The notes under the pieces are model-generated. The model was not told where the DNA came from. It ran no database searches and saw only the letters and a program-made list of their open reading frames with translations. Made by a program: the position numbers and the translations under genes. A stretch of DNA of 64,000 bases from Siminovitchia sediminis (GTDB taxonomy: Bacteria > Bacillota > Bacilli > Bacillales > Bacillaceae_C). Below are positions 44,878-54,173 of this stretch, in pieces (within the stretch, counting starts at the first letter, position 1; every line of letters starts with the position of its first letter). The stretch covers positions 1 to 64,000 of the forward strand of contig NZ_JBHUEO010000012.1 in assembly GCF_042680885.1 (NCBI RefSeq), given 5' to 3'.

Positions 44878-44924
44878 TATCTCGAATTCGGAATAATTAT
44901 AGAACTAACTTTCTCTTTTGTCAA
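44878..44924 (-). promoter_or_regulatory. Sigma-A promoter with MhqR-type operator
   Basis: On the minus strand TTGACA (44919-44924) and TATAAT (44896-44901) are separated by exactly 17 bp. Directly downstream lies the inverted repeat TATCTCGAATTCGGAATA as read on the plus strand (44878-44895). The known MhqR operator has the pattern ATCTcgaAtTCgAGAT, so the match is close. Binding here would block RNA polymerase. Confidence 0.7.
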
Positions 44925-45575
44925 CTAAGATGGTGAACCGGTTTCTCTATTTCCTGCCTTTTTTATCTTATAATTAATAACTGATCTCGGAAAAACGGTA
45001 AGACCCTTTCCAATGTCTGAGCATACTTTTTTGGTTAAAAAGAACTATTTTTACATTTAATGGTTTCTAAGGAACTTTATGGGGTATAATTGTTATATAC
45101 CCCCCATAAAAACATATGGAAATAAATGATAGCGCTGTCATTTTGTGTTCTATGTAATTGCCTCATTACTAATGTTATAAAGATGCGAATCTGCCTGTTT
45201 TTTTTTGGCTGGTAGAATCTTGAATCCTTCAATCTGCCATCTATCGTTTGATCAACTCTAAAAATAATATGTAAAATAACTCTCCCCCTTGCCTCGTTGA
45301 TTCTTTTAATTTACTTTTTAAAAATTAAAAGCCTTTAGTCTAAACGACCTTTCCCCGGACCACAAAAATGTTCTTTAATATGCCTGTAATGTTCCAGCCC
45401 TCTAATTATTTATGGTACCGATTACTCTGCTTGCAGATATGTATGCTCCCTTCAATCTCTCTCCTAAAGGAGATTCACATATATAAAAACGCCGGCCCAG
45501 TTATACCGAAAAGGAAAGTAGATCTCAGGTACAATGGCTGCTCATTAATCCAATTATTTAAGGGAGGGAAAACAG
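44925..45575. other. Long intergenic stretch with one inverted repeat
   Basis: About 650 bp without a supported gene. At 45078-45110 ttatggggtata and its near-complement tataccccccataa face each other across about six bases. It has no T-run and could be an operator. Nothing else stands out; the stretch is AT-rich. Confidence 0.4.
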
Positions 45576-45836
45576 TTGAACAAAATGAAAGAATGGGCAA
45601 ATAGAAATAGCTGGTGGTTGCCATGGGTCGGAGTTGCTGCTACTATTTTCGGTCTCATCTTTCCTCATGAATTTTTTAAAATCGGACAATCATTAAAGGA
45701 ATTTTTGCAGTTACTTCTTGAGTATTGGATATACGTGATAATTGTCATTTGGGTAATTTACGTTCACTTGGAAATCCGATGGCTGAAAAAAAGGAAAAAA
45801 GCGCGCGAAAGCAATTCGGAGGATAAGGTCTGTTAA
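45576..45836 (+). CDS. Small membrane protein, unknown
   Basis: An 86-residue protein starting with TTG (NKMKEWANRNSWWLPWVG) after ttaagggagggaaaacag. It has two hydrophobic helices (about residues 13-30 and 48-64) and a basic C-terminal tail (LKKRKKAR). I recognise no family. It lies 113 bp before the protease gene on the same strand and may share its transcript. Confidence 0.65.
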   Translation: MNKMKEWANRNSWWLPWVGVAATIFGLIFPHEFFKIGQSLKEFLQLLLEYWIYVIIVIWVIYVHLEIRWLKKRKKARESNSEDKVC

Positions 45837-45949
45837 ACTTCCAGCACATCCATTTTAGTTTAAGTACATTTGAACTATTCACATGAGGGTGTCAATTTTT
45901 GTAATATTTTGTAAAATACCGCTTATCCATTCCCAAGGAGGAGAAGAAA

Positions 45950-46939
45950 ATGAACCCAACTGTTCAAGGAATTCCCTACCGAGTGGTACAGCTTCAAAAT
46001 GAAACAAAGGAAGTTCCAAAAGGAATTGAACTCATTCAGGCTCCAAAAATTTGGGAGGAAACAAAAGGTAAAGGTGTTATCGTAGCCGTTCTGGATACAG
46101 GCTGTGATATTGACCACCCTGATTTAAAGGACCGGATTGTTGGCGGCAGAAACTTTACGGATGATGACGGCGGTAATCCCGAAATATATAAAGACTATAA
46201 TGGACACGGTACACATGTAGCCGGAACGATTGCGGCCAGTGAAAATCAGTTGGGTGTTGTGGGAGTTGCACCGGAAGCGAGTCTGTTGATTTTGAAAGTT
46301 CTTAACAGAAATGGTTCCGGTCAGCATCATTGGATTATCGATGCTATTCATTATGCCATTGAGCAGAATGCAGACATTATTTCCATGTCCCTTGGCGGGC
46401 CCGATGACAATCCCAAACTGCATGAAGCCATAAAAAAAGCGGTTGATCACAATATACTGGTTGTATGTGCAGCAGGAAATGAGGGCGATGGCATGGAGAC
46501 AACGGATGAATTCGCATTCCCGGGACGATATAATGAAGTCATTTGCGTGGGAGCAGTTAATCTTGAACGGCTGACATCTGATTTTACTAATTCTCATGAT
46601 AGGGTGGATTTGGTGGCACCAGGGGAGGAAATATTATCAACATTTATCAATGGAAAATATGCCAAATTAAGCGGGACTTCCATGGCAACTCCCCATGTAA
46701 CTGGGGCATTGGCCCTTATTAAAATTTCAGCTGAAAATTATTTTGAAAGGGAGCTTTCAGAACCTGAACTCTATGCTCAACTGATCAAAAGAACGGTTCC
46801 CCTCGGTTTTTCTCCGAAACTGGAAGGCAATGGGTTTCTTTATTTAACAGTGCATGACCACCTTGTTAAGATATTTGATCAGGAGTTTGCTGATATGATT
46901 GTGACAGCCTGTTCCAGTCATTTACCTTTAAAGGCTTAG
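45950..46939 (+). CDS. isp: Intracellular serine protease (subtilisin family S8)
   Basis: A 329-residue subtilase without a signal peptide, the major cytoplasmic protease of Bacilli. The catalytic triad is Asp49 (LDTGCDIDH), His86 (NGHGTHVAG) and Ser244 (SGTSMATPH), with the oxyanion Asn in AAGNEGDG. The short N-terminal extension carries IPYRVV (8-13), equivalent to the LIPY motif that blocks the active site of intracellular subtilisins until it is cut off. The end (GNGFLYLTV) is also typical. The ATG follows ccaaggaggagaagaaa. Expression is expected on entry to stationary phase. Confidence 0.96.
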   Translation: MNPTVQGIPYRVVQLQNETKEVPKGIELIQAPKIWEETKGKGVIVAVLDTGCDIDHPDLKDRIVGGRNFTDDDGGNPEIYKDYNGHGTHVAGTIAASENQLGVVGVAPEASLLILKVLNRNGSGQHHWIIDAIHYAIEQNADIISMSLGGPDDNPKLHEAIKKAVDHNILVVCAAGNEGDGMETTDEFAFPGRYNEVICVGAVNLERLTSDFTNSHDRVDLVAPGEEILSTFINGKYAKLSGTSMATPHVTGALALIKISAENYFERELSEPELYAQLIKRTVPLGFSPKLEGNGFLYLTVHDHLVKIFDQEFADMIVTACSSHLPLKA

Positions 46940-46951
46940 TTCAGCAAAGCA

Positions 46952-46985
46952 ATCTTAACGGGAAGCCTGCGCTTTCCGTTAAGAT
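46952..46985 (+). terminator. Hairpin after isp
   Basis: ATCTTAACGG and CCGTTAAGAT form a 10-bp stem (extended inside by gaa/ttt) 13 bp past the stop. The T-run after it is poor. Confidence 0.55.
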
Positions 46986-47097
46986 GGTACTTGTATGTCT
47001 CTACTAACGATTGTAATATGTTATGATAAACCTATATGTTAACCATTTTAATTTTTATGTTTACATTTAAGTCACCTATTTAAATGAGGGGGATTCT

Positions 47098-47514
47098 ATG
47101 GTCAAGCTGCGGGGACACCATATCTTTTGCCTGCTGGGCTATCGGGGGATGGGTTATTCGGTAGAATATGTTGAAAATATGACCCGATTGCATCAATCTT
47201 TGAGAAACAACCCTAAGTCAGTGATTCAGATTGTAGAAGGGCCTGATCAACTGTGTGAAAAATTTCCAGGTTCAGGCGTGTACCACTGCCAAGACGACGA
47301 TATTTACGAGAGGGATTCCGTATTCTTAGAAAAATTAGGACTCCACATCGACCAGATTGCAACTTGGGAAGAAATCGAATCCCTTATTCGGAAGCATGTC
47401 GTACCTTCCGATGTTCAAATCGTGTGTAAAACTTGTTCTTGGCGCAGGTATGGGGTTTGTGAAAAAGGTGTTCAAGAAATTCTTGACGGGAAGGGGTTAA
47501 GGGAAGTTCAATAA
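47098..47514 (+). CDS. DUF1284 protein
   Basis: A 138-residue soluble protein. It starts VKLRGHHIFCLLGYRGMGYS, the DUF1284 signature, and keeps cysteines in DQLCEKF, YHCQDDD, KTCSWRRYGVCEKG that could bind a metal or iron-sulfur cluster. The family's function is not established. ATG follows aaatgagggggattct. Single gene. Confidence 0.82.
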   Translation: MVKLRGHHIFCLLGYRGMGYSVEYVENMTRLHQSLRNNPKSVIQIVEGPDQLCEKFPGSGVYHCQDDDIYERDSVFLEKLGLHIDQIATWEEIESLIRKHVVPSDVQIVCKTCSWRRYGVCEKGVQEILDGKGLREVQ

Positions 47515-47635
47515 GCTCTTCTCCTTAAATACTTCCTTATTGTTGCAAGATTGAGCAATACACTGATTTATAAGAAGCGGATTGTTCCACTTTTTGATAT
47601 TATTTAAATGGGTCTCTCTCCTAGTATGCAGGCAT

Positions 47636-48322
47636 TTATTTTATCATTTCCAGCAGGCTTTCTAATGTATCAATTTCGTAAGCAGGTTGAATAGATGTAT
47701 GATTTTCTTTGTGCTCAGGATTGAACCAGCACGTATCTATGCCATAGTTCATCCCACCTTGAATATCAGAAGTCAGCGAATCCCCTACCATTAATACGTT
47801 GGATGGATCAGTTATCTGCATCTGATTAAAAGCATAATCAAAAATTTCTTTTTGTGGTTTTTGGAATCCGGTGAATTCAGAGATAATGATATGTTCAAAG
47901 GCATCTTTTAACGGGGAATGATTAATTCTGGATGTTTGTACATCCGTGTAACCGTTCGTAATAACTGCCAAGCGTTTATCCGAAAGTTTGTTAATGACTT
48001 TTTCAGCTCCTTGGACGAGGTGGGTTTGTTGGCTAAGAAATTTTAAATAATCTTGATTGAATACAACTGCGTCCATTTCAAGTGCATGTTCTGAAAATAA
48101 TCTCCTAAACCTCTCGGGACCTAGTTCAACAAGGCTCATTTTGCCTTTTTCCAATTCTTTCCATAACTTTTTGCTCATTTCTTCGTAACTTTTTTTATAT
48201 ACCCTTAAGCTATTCAGTATATTATATTTCTCAAAAACTTTATTAAAAGCTTCTTGCTCTGCTTTTGTAAAATCAAAAAGTGTATCATCTATATCAAAAA
48301 AGATGATATCGTAATTCTTCAT
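47636..48322 (-). CDS. yfnB: HAD-family nucleotidase YfnB/YjjG-like
   Basis: A 228-residue haloacid dehalogenase-type phosphatase. The motifs are FFDIDDTLFDF (nucleophile Asp near 10), TNGYTDVQ (near 117), KPQKEIFDYAF (Lys near 153) and MVGDSLTSDIQGG (near 178). The closest named types are YfnB and the pyrimidine nucleotidase YjjG, which remove phosphate from abnormal pyrimidine nucleotides. ATG follows aaagcagggggataaa. Confidence 0.9.
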   Translation of the reverse strand: MKNYDIIFFDIDDTLFDFTKAEQEAFNKVFEKYNILNSLRVYKKSYEEMSKKLWKELEKGKMSLVELGPERFRRLFSEHALEMDAVVFNQDYLKFLSQQTHLVQGAEKVINKLSDKRLAVITNGYTDVQTSRINHSPLKDAFEHIIISEFTGFQKPQKEIFDYAFNQMQITDPSNVLMVGDSLTSDIQGGMNYGIDTCWFNPEHKENHTSIQPAYEIDTLESLLEMIK

Positions 48323-48588
48323 TTTATCCCCCTGCTTTTAATTCTTTTTAGGATTTCGAGACTGGTCTATTCCCTATAAATCTCTCACACATCCTATTGT
48401 TTATCAAGATTTGTTGGAATAAAATACTCGTTATCTTAGGCAGCAAACTCATTACATCGGCAGGAGACCCTTTATTATGTCTTACAAGCTCCAACTGAAA
48501 TAGTAAAAGCAACGGCCCTTATAAAAAGGTATCGTTGCTTTTATGAATGGTATATACATTTTTTTATGGTCTAACCCATGCCTAAAAA

Positions 48589-49641
48589 TTACTTTTCCCC
48601 ACTTAAGGTTACTAAAATTTTTGCTTGGGATTTATCGTTCATCAAAGCTTCAAATCCTTTATTAACGATATCCTCTAATTCAATATGATCGGTAATCACC
48701 GGTGAAGGATCAATTTGGCCGCTGGCTATTAATTTAACCGATGTTTCAAACACATCCGGCTCATAAGCCAGTGTGGAGACCAAATGTACTCCTGTAGTGG
48801 TTAATTGCATAGGTGAGAACTCAACCGGTTTTTCAAAAATCGAAACGATCGTTACCACACCTCGTGCACGAGTCACGTCTATTGCCTGATTAAAAGTCGG
48901 CGCGACACCAGCGACCTCAAATGTACGGTCCACGCCATCAGGATAAATAGACCTAATATATTCAACCGGATTCTCATTACCTGAGTTAACAACATGTGTA
49001 GCTCCAACTTCTTTCGCTTTTTGCAAACGGGTTTCTGATAGATCAAAAGCAAATATTTCTTTGGCGCCGGCTGCTTTGGCAGCAATAATTGTCAGTAATC
49101 CAATGGGACCTGCACCAAAGACAGCAACGGTCTCGCCAAATTGTAAACCGGATTCTTTGATCCCTTGAACAGCAACAGCTGTCGGTTCAATGAGTGCCGC
49201 GTGTTCTAAAGACATATCTTCCGGAAGCTTAACCACATTTTTTTCATCTACTACTACAAATTCGGCAAATCCGCCATCCGCGTTCAGACCAACAAATCCA
49301 AAGCCTTTATACATATCAACTAATGGGTCTTTATGAGTCCCGCTGATGATTAAAGGATTGATTGTCACTTTATCGCCAGGTTGCAGGTTACTGACTTCAG
49401 ATCCAACTTCTTCGACAACACCAGAAAATTCATGACCCATTGTCAGAGGTGCTTGTACACCTGTTAACGGATCGGGGCCATTTGCCGGTATCGTAATCGG
49501 TCCTACGCTATACTCATGCAGATCACTTCCGCAAATACCTGCCCAGGCCACTTTCACCTTTACCTGGTTACTTGAAACTGCCGGAACATCACGTTCTTCT
49601 ACACGAATGTCTTTTGCTCCATACCATACTGCTGCTCTCAT
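48589..49641 (-). CDS. bdhA: 2,3-Butanediol dehydrogenase-like, zinc MDR family
   Basis: A 350-residue medium-chain dehydrogenase, probably interconverting acetoin and 2,3-butanediol with NAD(H). Catalytic zinc ligands are in AGICGSDLHEY (near 38) and MGHEFSG (near 70); the cofactor motif is VFGAGPIGLLT near 175. The structural zinc lobe lacks its four cysteines: the stretch reads PLIISGTHKDPLVDMYKGFGFVGL. This zinc-less lobe is known in some butanediol dehydrogenases. An acetoin reductase is at 54663. ATG follows gcggggaggcatcttag. Confidence 0.85.
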   Translation of the reverse strand: MRAAVWYGAKDIRVEERDVPAVSSNQVKVKVAWAGICGSDLHEYSVGPITIPANGPDPLTGVQAPLTMGHEFSGVVEEVGSEVSNLQPGDKVTINPLIISGTHKDPLVDMYKGFGFVGLNADGGFAEFVVVDEKNVVKLPEDMSLEHAALIEPTAVAVQGIKESGLQFGETVAVFGAGPIGLLTIIAAKAAGAKEIFAFDLSETRLQKAKEVGATHVVNSGNENPVEYIRSIYPDGVDRTFEVAGVAPTFNQAIDVTRARGVVTIVSIFEKPVEFSPMQLTTTGVHLVSTLAYEPDVFETSVKLIASGQIDPSPVITDHIELEDIVNKGFEALMNDKSQAKILVTLSGEK

Positions 49642-49708
49642 CTAAGATGCCTCCCCGCTTTTTTTCCGTTTTTTTGTTCCGTTTAATGAATAAATATTTT
49701 AAAGATAT

Positions 49709-49975
49709 TTATCGTACTGTCCAACCGGCATCAACTGTTACGATTTGGCCATTGACAAATTGCGAATCATCGGATGCCAAAAACAAAGCAACATTTGCAA
49801 TATCCTCAGGAACAACAGAAGCCATTCCATCAAAAATACCGGCAACATTAGCCAATATATCTGATTTCCCATATTCATCCAATGCTTTTTGAATCATGGC
49901 ATGGACGTCTTCTTCTTGATACGTCCGTACAGACTGCTTATCCACCAACAGATGCAGTATTACAATAGATATCAT
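49709..49975 (-). pseudogene. Short-chain dehydrogenase, internal deletion
   Basis: The frame of 88 codons joins a middle piece (YQEEDVHAMIQKALDEYGKSDILANVAGIFDGMASV) directly to the C-terminal piece (VPEDIANVALFLASDDSQFVNGQIVTVDAGW). Both are standard SDR elements, but about 90-100 residues between them, including the catalytic Ser-Tyr-Lys, are missing, and so is the N-terminal nucleotide motif. It cannot be an active enzyme. An MhqR-type operator lies 75 bp upstream. Confidence 0.8.
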
Positions 49976-50049
49976 AAAGATTATAGGAACTCACGAGTAC
50001 TCATAATTTTGTTTTAAAAATCTCCCGGGGATTGGTACATATATCCAAT

Positions 50050-50066
50050 TATTCGAATTCGAGATA
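50050..50066. promoter_or_regulatory. MhqR-type operator
   Basis: TATTCGAATTCGAGATA shares the core TCGAATTCG and the ATCTC/GAGAT arm with the operator before mhqR (44878-44895). It lies between the ruined SDR gene and the end of the dioxygenase gene, so it should have controlled the SDR gene and perhaps bdhA downstream. Confidence 0.6.
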
Positions 50067-50218
50067 TCCGGATTAATTCAATTTCAATTCACTAAACAGG
50101 ATGTTTTCAAACAATATGCTTTGTTTACCATAAAATACTAAAATTGAACTTCGTCCGACTAGGTTCGATTTTGTATATGAATGGTTAGTTATATTTTCCG
50201 ATACTGTATAAAAATTTT

Positions 50219-51196
50219 TTATTCTTTGATGAATTCCTTTGTGCTCCGCACTGTATCAATAGGGCGAACTAATTTTTCTATTTCTGCACGTTGGGGCTCC
50301 AGGAATGGGGGCAAAGATAATTTTTCTCCAAGCGTTTCATAAGGTTCATCTCCCATAAAGCCAGGACCGTCTGTAGCAAACTCAAATAATATTTGTGGTG
50401 CAACTCTAGCGTATAAGGATTCAAAAAAGTAACGGTCTACATAACCGGATGTTGGGAATCCAAAACTTCCCATCCGCTCATCCCATTCATCTAATACTGG
50501 TCGATCCTCTACACGGAATGCCGTGTGGTGTACCGTACCGTAACCTTGTCGGGCTTGGGGGAGAACCGTATTATACTCTACGACGACTGAGGCACCATTT
50601 CCCCCCTCACCCACTTCAAATAAATGGAACGATCCTTCTTGAGCTGTTTCTTTAAATAATAGAACTTTTTCCATCATTTCTTTGAAATAATCAAAGTTTG
50701 CTATCCGAATAAAAATCGGTCCTAAACCAGTTATTGCATATTCCAGTGGAATGGGCCCCTTCTGCCAGGGTGTACCGGATTCCACCCCTTTATTCAATTC
50801 ATCTGATATCAATTGATATTGTTGATCATCAAAATCAGTGAAAGAGAGAGTTTTCTTGCCAAATTGCTCTTCGATTCCTGTATGTTTTACTTCCAAACGA
50901 TCGAAGCGTTTTACCCAATACTCCAACGCTGCATCACTTGGTACCCGGAATGATGTCTTTGAAATCTCATTTGTACCGTGTATCCCTTTTGGAATCCCCG
51001 GGAAATCAAAGAAAGTCATGTCTGTACCTGCACTGCCTTTATCATCGGCAAAGAATGAATGATATGTTTGTATATCATCTTGATTAACGGTTTTTTTCAC
51101 TAAACGTATTCCTAACACATACGTGAAGAAATCATATATCTTTTCAGCACTGCTTGTTATAGCTGTTACATGATGTATTCCTTTTAGATGGTTCAT
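50219..51196 (-). CDS. Ring-cleaving dioxygenase, MhqO type (VOC fold)
   Basis: A 325-residue protein with two pairs of glyoxalase/VOC repeats. The metal ligands of extradiol dioxygenases are in GIHHVTAI (near 8), TVHHTAFRV (near 222) and LFEFATDGPGF (near 270). In B. subtilis such enzymes (MhqO, MhqA) open the rings of hydroquinone or catechol compounds and are under MhqR. The start follows ccaaggaggaaatttc. It lies 34 bp after a paralogous gene, forming a tandem pair. Confidence 0.88.
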   Translation of the reverse strand: MNHLKGIHHVTAITSSAEKIYDFFTYVLGIRLVKKTVNQDDIQTYHSFFADDKGSAGTDMTFFDFPGIPKGIHGTNEISKTSFRVPSDAALEYWVKRFDRLEVKHTGIEEQFGKKTLSFTDFDDQQYQLISDELNKGVESGTPWQKGPIPLEYAITGLGPIFIRIANFDYFKEMMEKVLLFKETAQEGSFHLFEVGEGGNGASVVVEYNTVLPQARQGYGTVHHTAFRVEDRPVLDEWDERMGSFGFPTSGYVDRYFFESLYARVAPQILFEFATDGPGFMGDEPYETLGEKLSLPPFLEPQRAEIEKLVRPIDTVRSTKEFIKE

Positions 51197-51230
51197 GAAA
51201 TTTCCTCCTTGGAAATGAAATTATTAATTA

Positions 51231-52169
51231 CTACTCGATAGGCTTTAAATTTTCTTCGATCTCAGCTCTGCGTTCTTCTAAAAATGGAGGTAAATTTAAT
51301 GTTTCACCAAGTGTTTCAACATCTCCATCTATAGTAAAACCTGGTCCATCGGTTGCAATTTCAAAAAGAATGCCGTTTGATTCACGGAAATATAGGCTTT
51401 TGAAATAGAAACGATCCACTATACCAGAGGTTTGGAAACCCCTTGCCCGCACTTGCTCTTTCCAAAATGAGAGTTCCTCTTCATTTTTTACACGAATCGC
51501 TAAATGATGAATACTGCCGCGGCCTGGTTTTTCGGAAGGACCATCTAAAGATTTCACGACGATTTCTCCAAACACTTCTCCCCGAATCGATTGAAAAATC
51601 GCTTCGTCATCGGACCGGCTGATCTCTGTATAGCCAAACAGGTCAGTTAGTGTACTTGCCAGTTTATTTAGCCTTTTTACCGTAATTTCCACAGAGCCCA
51701 TTCCTTGAATTTGATGTTCGGCCGGGACCTCGGATTTTTCCCAAGCCTGCCAGTGTATGGCTTTTTCACCGTTTGAAACAAGAAGGACTAAACGAAGGCC
51801 TTCGGGATCTTCAAATTTCAAGGCAGGGTGATGAGCATACGTTGTGATCTCACTATGATGCACACCATGGTTCTCAAATCGTACTTTCCAATATTGCAGA
51901 CTGTCCTCTGAGGGGACCAGCAATCCGATTCTGGTAATTGCATTTGTACCCCGATAAGTTTTTCCAACGGGAGGAATTTCAAAAAATGATAGTTCAGTCC
52001 CGGGGCTGCCTGTTTTATCTCCGTAAAACAAGTGATACATCGATGGATCATCTTGGTTTACCGTCACTTTCACACGACGTAAACCAAGCACATGCCGGTA
52101 AAAGTAATTATTTTGACTTGCGTTTTTTGTAATCATTGAAATGTGATGATGTCCTGGAATTTTATACAT
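51231..52169 (-). CDS. Ring-cleaving dioxygenase, MhqO/MhqA type (VOC fold)
   Basis: A 312-residue paralogue of the next gene. Metal ligands are in GHHHISMI (near 7), SIHHLAIRV (near 216) and LFEIATDGPGF (near 262). Both share the loop NQDDxxxYHxF/GSPGTELSFFEIP and the ending PFLExxRAEIE. Having two tandem copies suggests two related quinone or catechol substrates. ATG follows tggaggaagaact. A MarR gene lies 45 bp upstream on the same strand. Confidence 0.88.
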   Translation of the reverse strand: MYKIPGHHHISMITKNASQNNYFYRHVLGLRRVKVTVNQDDPSMYHLFYGDKTGSPGTELSFFEIPPVGKTYRGTNAITRIGLLVPSEDSLQYWKVRFENHGVHHSEITTYAHHPALKFEDPEGLRLVLLVSNGEKAIHWQAWEKSEVPAEHQIQGMGSVEITVKRLNKLASTLTDLFGYTEISRSDDEAIFQSIRGEVFGEIVVKSLDGPSEKPGRGSIHHLAIRVKNEEELSFWKEQVRARGFQTSGIVDRFYFKSLYFRESNGILFEIATDGPGFTIDGDVETLGETLNLPPFLEERRAEIEENLKPIE

Positions 52170-52214
52170 AGTTCTTCCTCCATTCTCAATTTACTGATTA
52201 AGTGACAAAAGATA

Positions 52215-52658
52215 CTAAACCTTATGTTTCAATTCGTTTTCCGTATGCTTTTGTATTTTCGTTATGAGTTGATATAATGTTTTTTGCTCATTTTCAGTTA
52301 AACAATCATTGAAAATGGAGGTTTGAAAGGTAAGTTGGTGTTCAAAGACTGCATTCAATTTCTCTTCCCCTTTTGAAGTGAGGGTAATCCATTTGGTTTT
52401 CCAATCTTGTTTTCTCTCAATATACCCCTCCTGCTCAAGCCGGGTGAGCATACGCGAAATCCCGCCCTCCGATACCGTTAGTTTAACAGCCAATTCACTT
52501 TGGGCGATCGGTTGATCTATGGAAACTTGATTTAATACATCAAACTGTGCCACCGTAATACCAAACGGTTTTAAATATTGATTGGATAGTAAGTTACTTT
52601 GATGAGTAAAACGAGCAATACGCAGCCAAATGAGCGAACCAAGTGTATTTTTTCTCAA
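52215..52658 (-). CDS. MarR-family regulator of the dioxygenase pair
   Basis: A 147-residue winged-helix protein. Recognition region: IAQSELAVKLTVSEGGISRMLTRLEQEGYIERK; wing: KTKWITLTSKGEEKL. It is clearly different from the MhqR-like protein at 44413. It stands first in the unit with the two dioxygenases, so it probably controls them and itself through the site at 52718-52739. ATG follows aaggagggaagtgaatctc. Confidence 0.88.
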   Translation of the reverse strand: MRKNTLGSLIWLRIARFTHQSNLLSNQYLKPFGITVAQFDVLNQVSIDQPIAQSELAVKLTVSEGGISRMLTRLEQEGYIERKQDWKTKWITLTSKGEEKLNAVFEHQLTFQTSIFNDCLTENEQKTLYQLITKIQKHTENELKHKV

Positions 52659-52717
52659 TGAGATTCACTTCCCTCCTTCCTTCTAACTTTACACCTCAAG
52701 TGAGAAGAATACAAGAA

Positions 52718-52739
52718 ATATACTTTGAATTAGAGATAT
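52718..52739 (-). promoter_or_regulatory. Imperfect inverted repeat in the marR-dioxygenase promoter
   Basis: On the minus strand ATATCTCTAATTCAAAGTATAT, with arms ATA and ACTTT/AGAGAT-like partial symmetry. A -10 candidate TATATT overlaps its end and a TTCAAA lies 16-17 bp before it. ATCTCTAAT is shared with the palindrome before the acetoin reductase gene at 55474-55489. Confidence 0.45.
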
Positions 52740-52927
52740 TTGAATTCAGGGGTGTCTTTGATAGGTTTGTAATCACCCCTGTTATACTAAATTTCTCTAT
52801 TATCATTACTCATTTGCCTTCATCAGAGTATGTACTTGTCCACCATTTAAATTGCGTTAAATAACCTGTTCTAAGAAATTTCATTTCCGAGGCAATACTC
52901 CTTTGTCCTGCTTCTCGCTGAAAGCAA

Positions 52928-53554
52928 CTATTTATTTTTTATTAACTTGAGCAGAGGAGGAACAACCGCCGCTGTAATAAATGCAGCAAGGAGTGCTTCA
53001 ACAAGTCCATTTGTAAAAAACACAGTCAACACTGCTTTAAATATGGCACCCGCACTGCCGGCATTCATCGCTTGAGCATAGGCGTCCTGAAATATGAAAG
53101 AAATGGATCCCATCACTAAAAAAGTATGTAGAAATGTAGAAAGCAATCCAGTTAGAAATAAAGCCGGTTTTGTAGTCGACTTTTTCTTTGTCATGGCTCT
53201 ATAAAAAGTTTTAAACATATAGTAGGGAACGAAGCCAATCATAACTCTTGGAACGATAGCAATAAATAGCGCCCATAAACTTCCGTGGCTTGTGCCTAAT
53301 ACAGGGATCGCGGGTGAAAAAGCAAATGACAGCAATGTGGGAGCAATCGTATTCGTAACAATGCTCGTGATTCCAAATACAAATCCCAGAAAAGCACCCT
53401 TTTTGGGTCCTAAAATAATTGAAGCTATGATAATGGGAATATGAATAATCGTCGCTTTAATCACACCTAAATGTATAAAACCAAACGGTGTAAAAGCACA
53501 TAATAGGATAATGGATAAAAAAATGGCAGTTAAACTAAAGTCTTTTGTTTTCAC
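52928..53554 (-). CDS. ECF transporter S component, pantothenate-like
   Basis: A 208-residue membrane protein with about six helices, the substrate-binding subunit of an energy-coupling factor vitamin transporter. The stretch ATIIHIPIIIASIILGPKKGAFLGFVFGITSI is typical of the PanT-type S components; the substrate is likely pantothenate or a related vitamin precursor. It needs the shared EcfAA'T module encoded elsewhere. GTG 53554 is chosen because aaaggagtcagaaa stands before it; the longer frame to 53665 lacks a site. No riboswitch was recognised upstream. Confidence 0.85.
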   Translation of the reverse strand: MKTKDFSLTAIFLSIILLCAFTPFGFIHLGVIKATIIHIPIIIASIILGPKKGAFLGFVFGITSIVTNTIAPTLLSFAFSPAIPVLGTSHGSLWALFIAIVPRVMIGFVPYYMFKTFYRAMTKKKSTTKPALFLTGLLSTFLHTFLVMGSISFIFQDAYAQAMNAGSAGAIFKAVLTVFFTNGLVEALLAAFITAAVVPPLLKLIKNK

Positions 53555-53833
53555 TTTCTGACTCCTTTTGAAAAAATACCCTCTTCGCGACTTGCATTCA
53601 ATGGAGAGCCCTTTACTAGAACATGTTCCACTTTTATAGAGGATTTGTAAAGTTAAACCCTGCATAACAAGTTTCTCACCACTATTTATTTTATTGGAAG
53701 TTGTCGTTTAATCAACATATATTTTTATGGTCGGCGGGAATGAACAACTTTTCGTCTTCATTCGGATTGACTGTATAAAATAGATTTCTAAATACAGGCT
53801 ATGAATACAATCAGGTACATGGGAGGTATCACC

Positions 53834-54173
53834 ATGCCTTACGTGACAGTATTCGGCGGGAAAACTTTTGAAGTGGAGACGGGGGAAAAAATTAGTATTG
53901 GCTTGAGGATAACGGCATAAATATTCTTCATCAATGCGGCGGGAATGCAAAATGCACTACATGCAGAGTGAAAGTATTGAGTGGTGACTTTATAGAGGTG
54001 GTAACAAGAAGAGAAGAAGGTGCCTTTGCAATAAAGGTATTGATCATGAGATTTTATATGAAAATTGCTTGCGTTTATCTTGTCAAATGCGGGTGAACGG
54101 AGACATAACCGTTCGACCAATGATGACAGTGGAAAATACGGGAAAAAAAGCTGGGCCAAGACCTGCTGACTAA
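53834..54173 (+). pseudogene. 2Fe-2S ferredoxin, several frameshifts
   Basis: ATG after gggaggtatcacc opens MPYVTVFGGKTFEVETGEK. The gene then changes frame to LEDNGINILHQCGGNAKCTTCRVKVLSG, with the cluster cysteines CGGNAKCTTC, changes again to GIDHEILYEN, and ends LSCQMRVNGDITVRPM with the fourth cysteine. The pieces line up as one plant-type ferredoxin of about 112 residues, but at least three frame changes make it dead. It is one of the few plus-strand features here. The following 54174-54662 shows nothing I can name. Confidence 0.8.
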
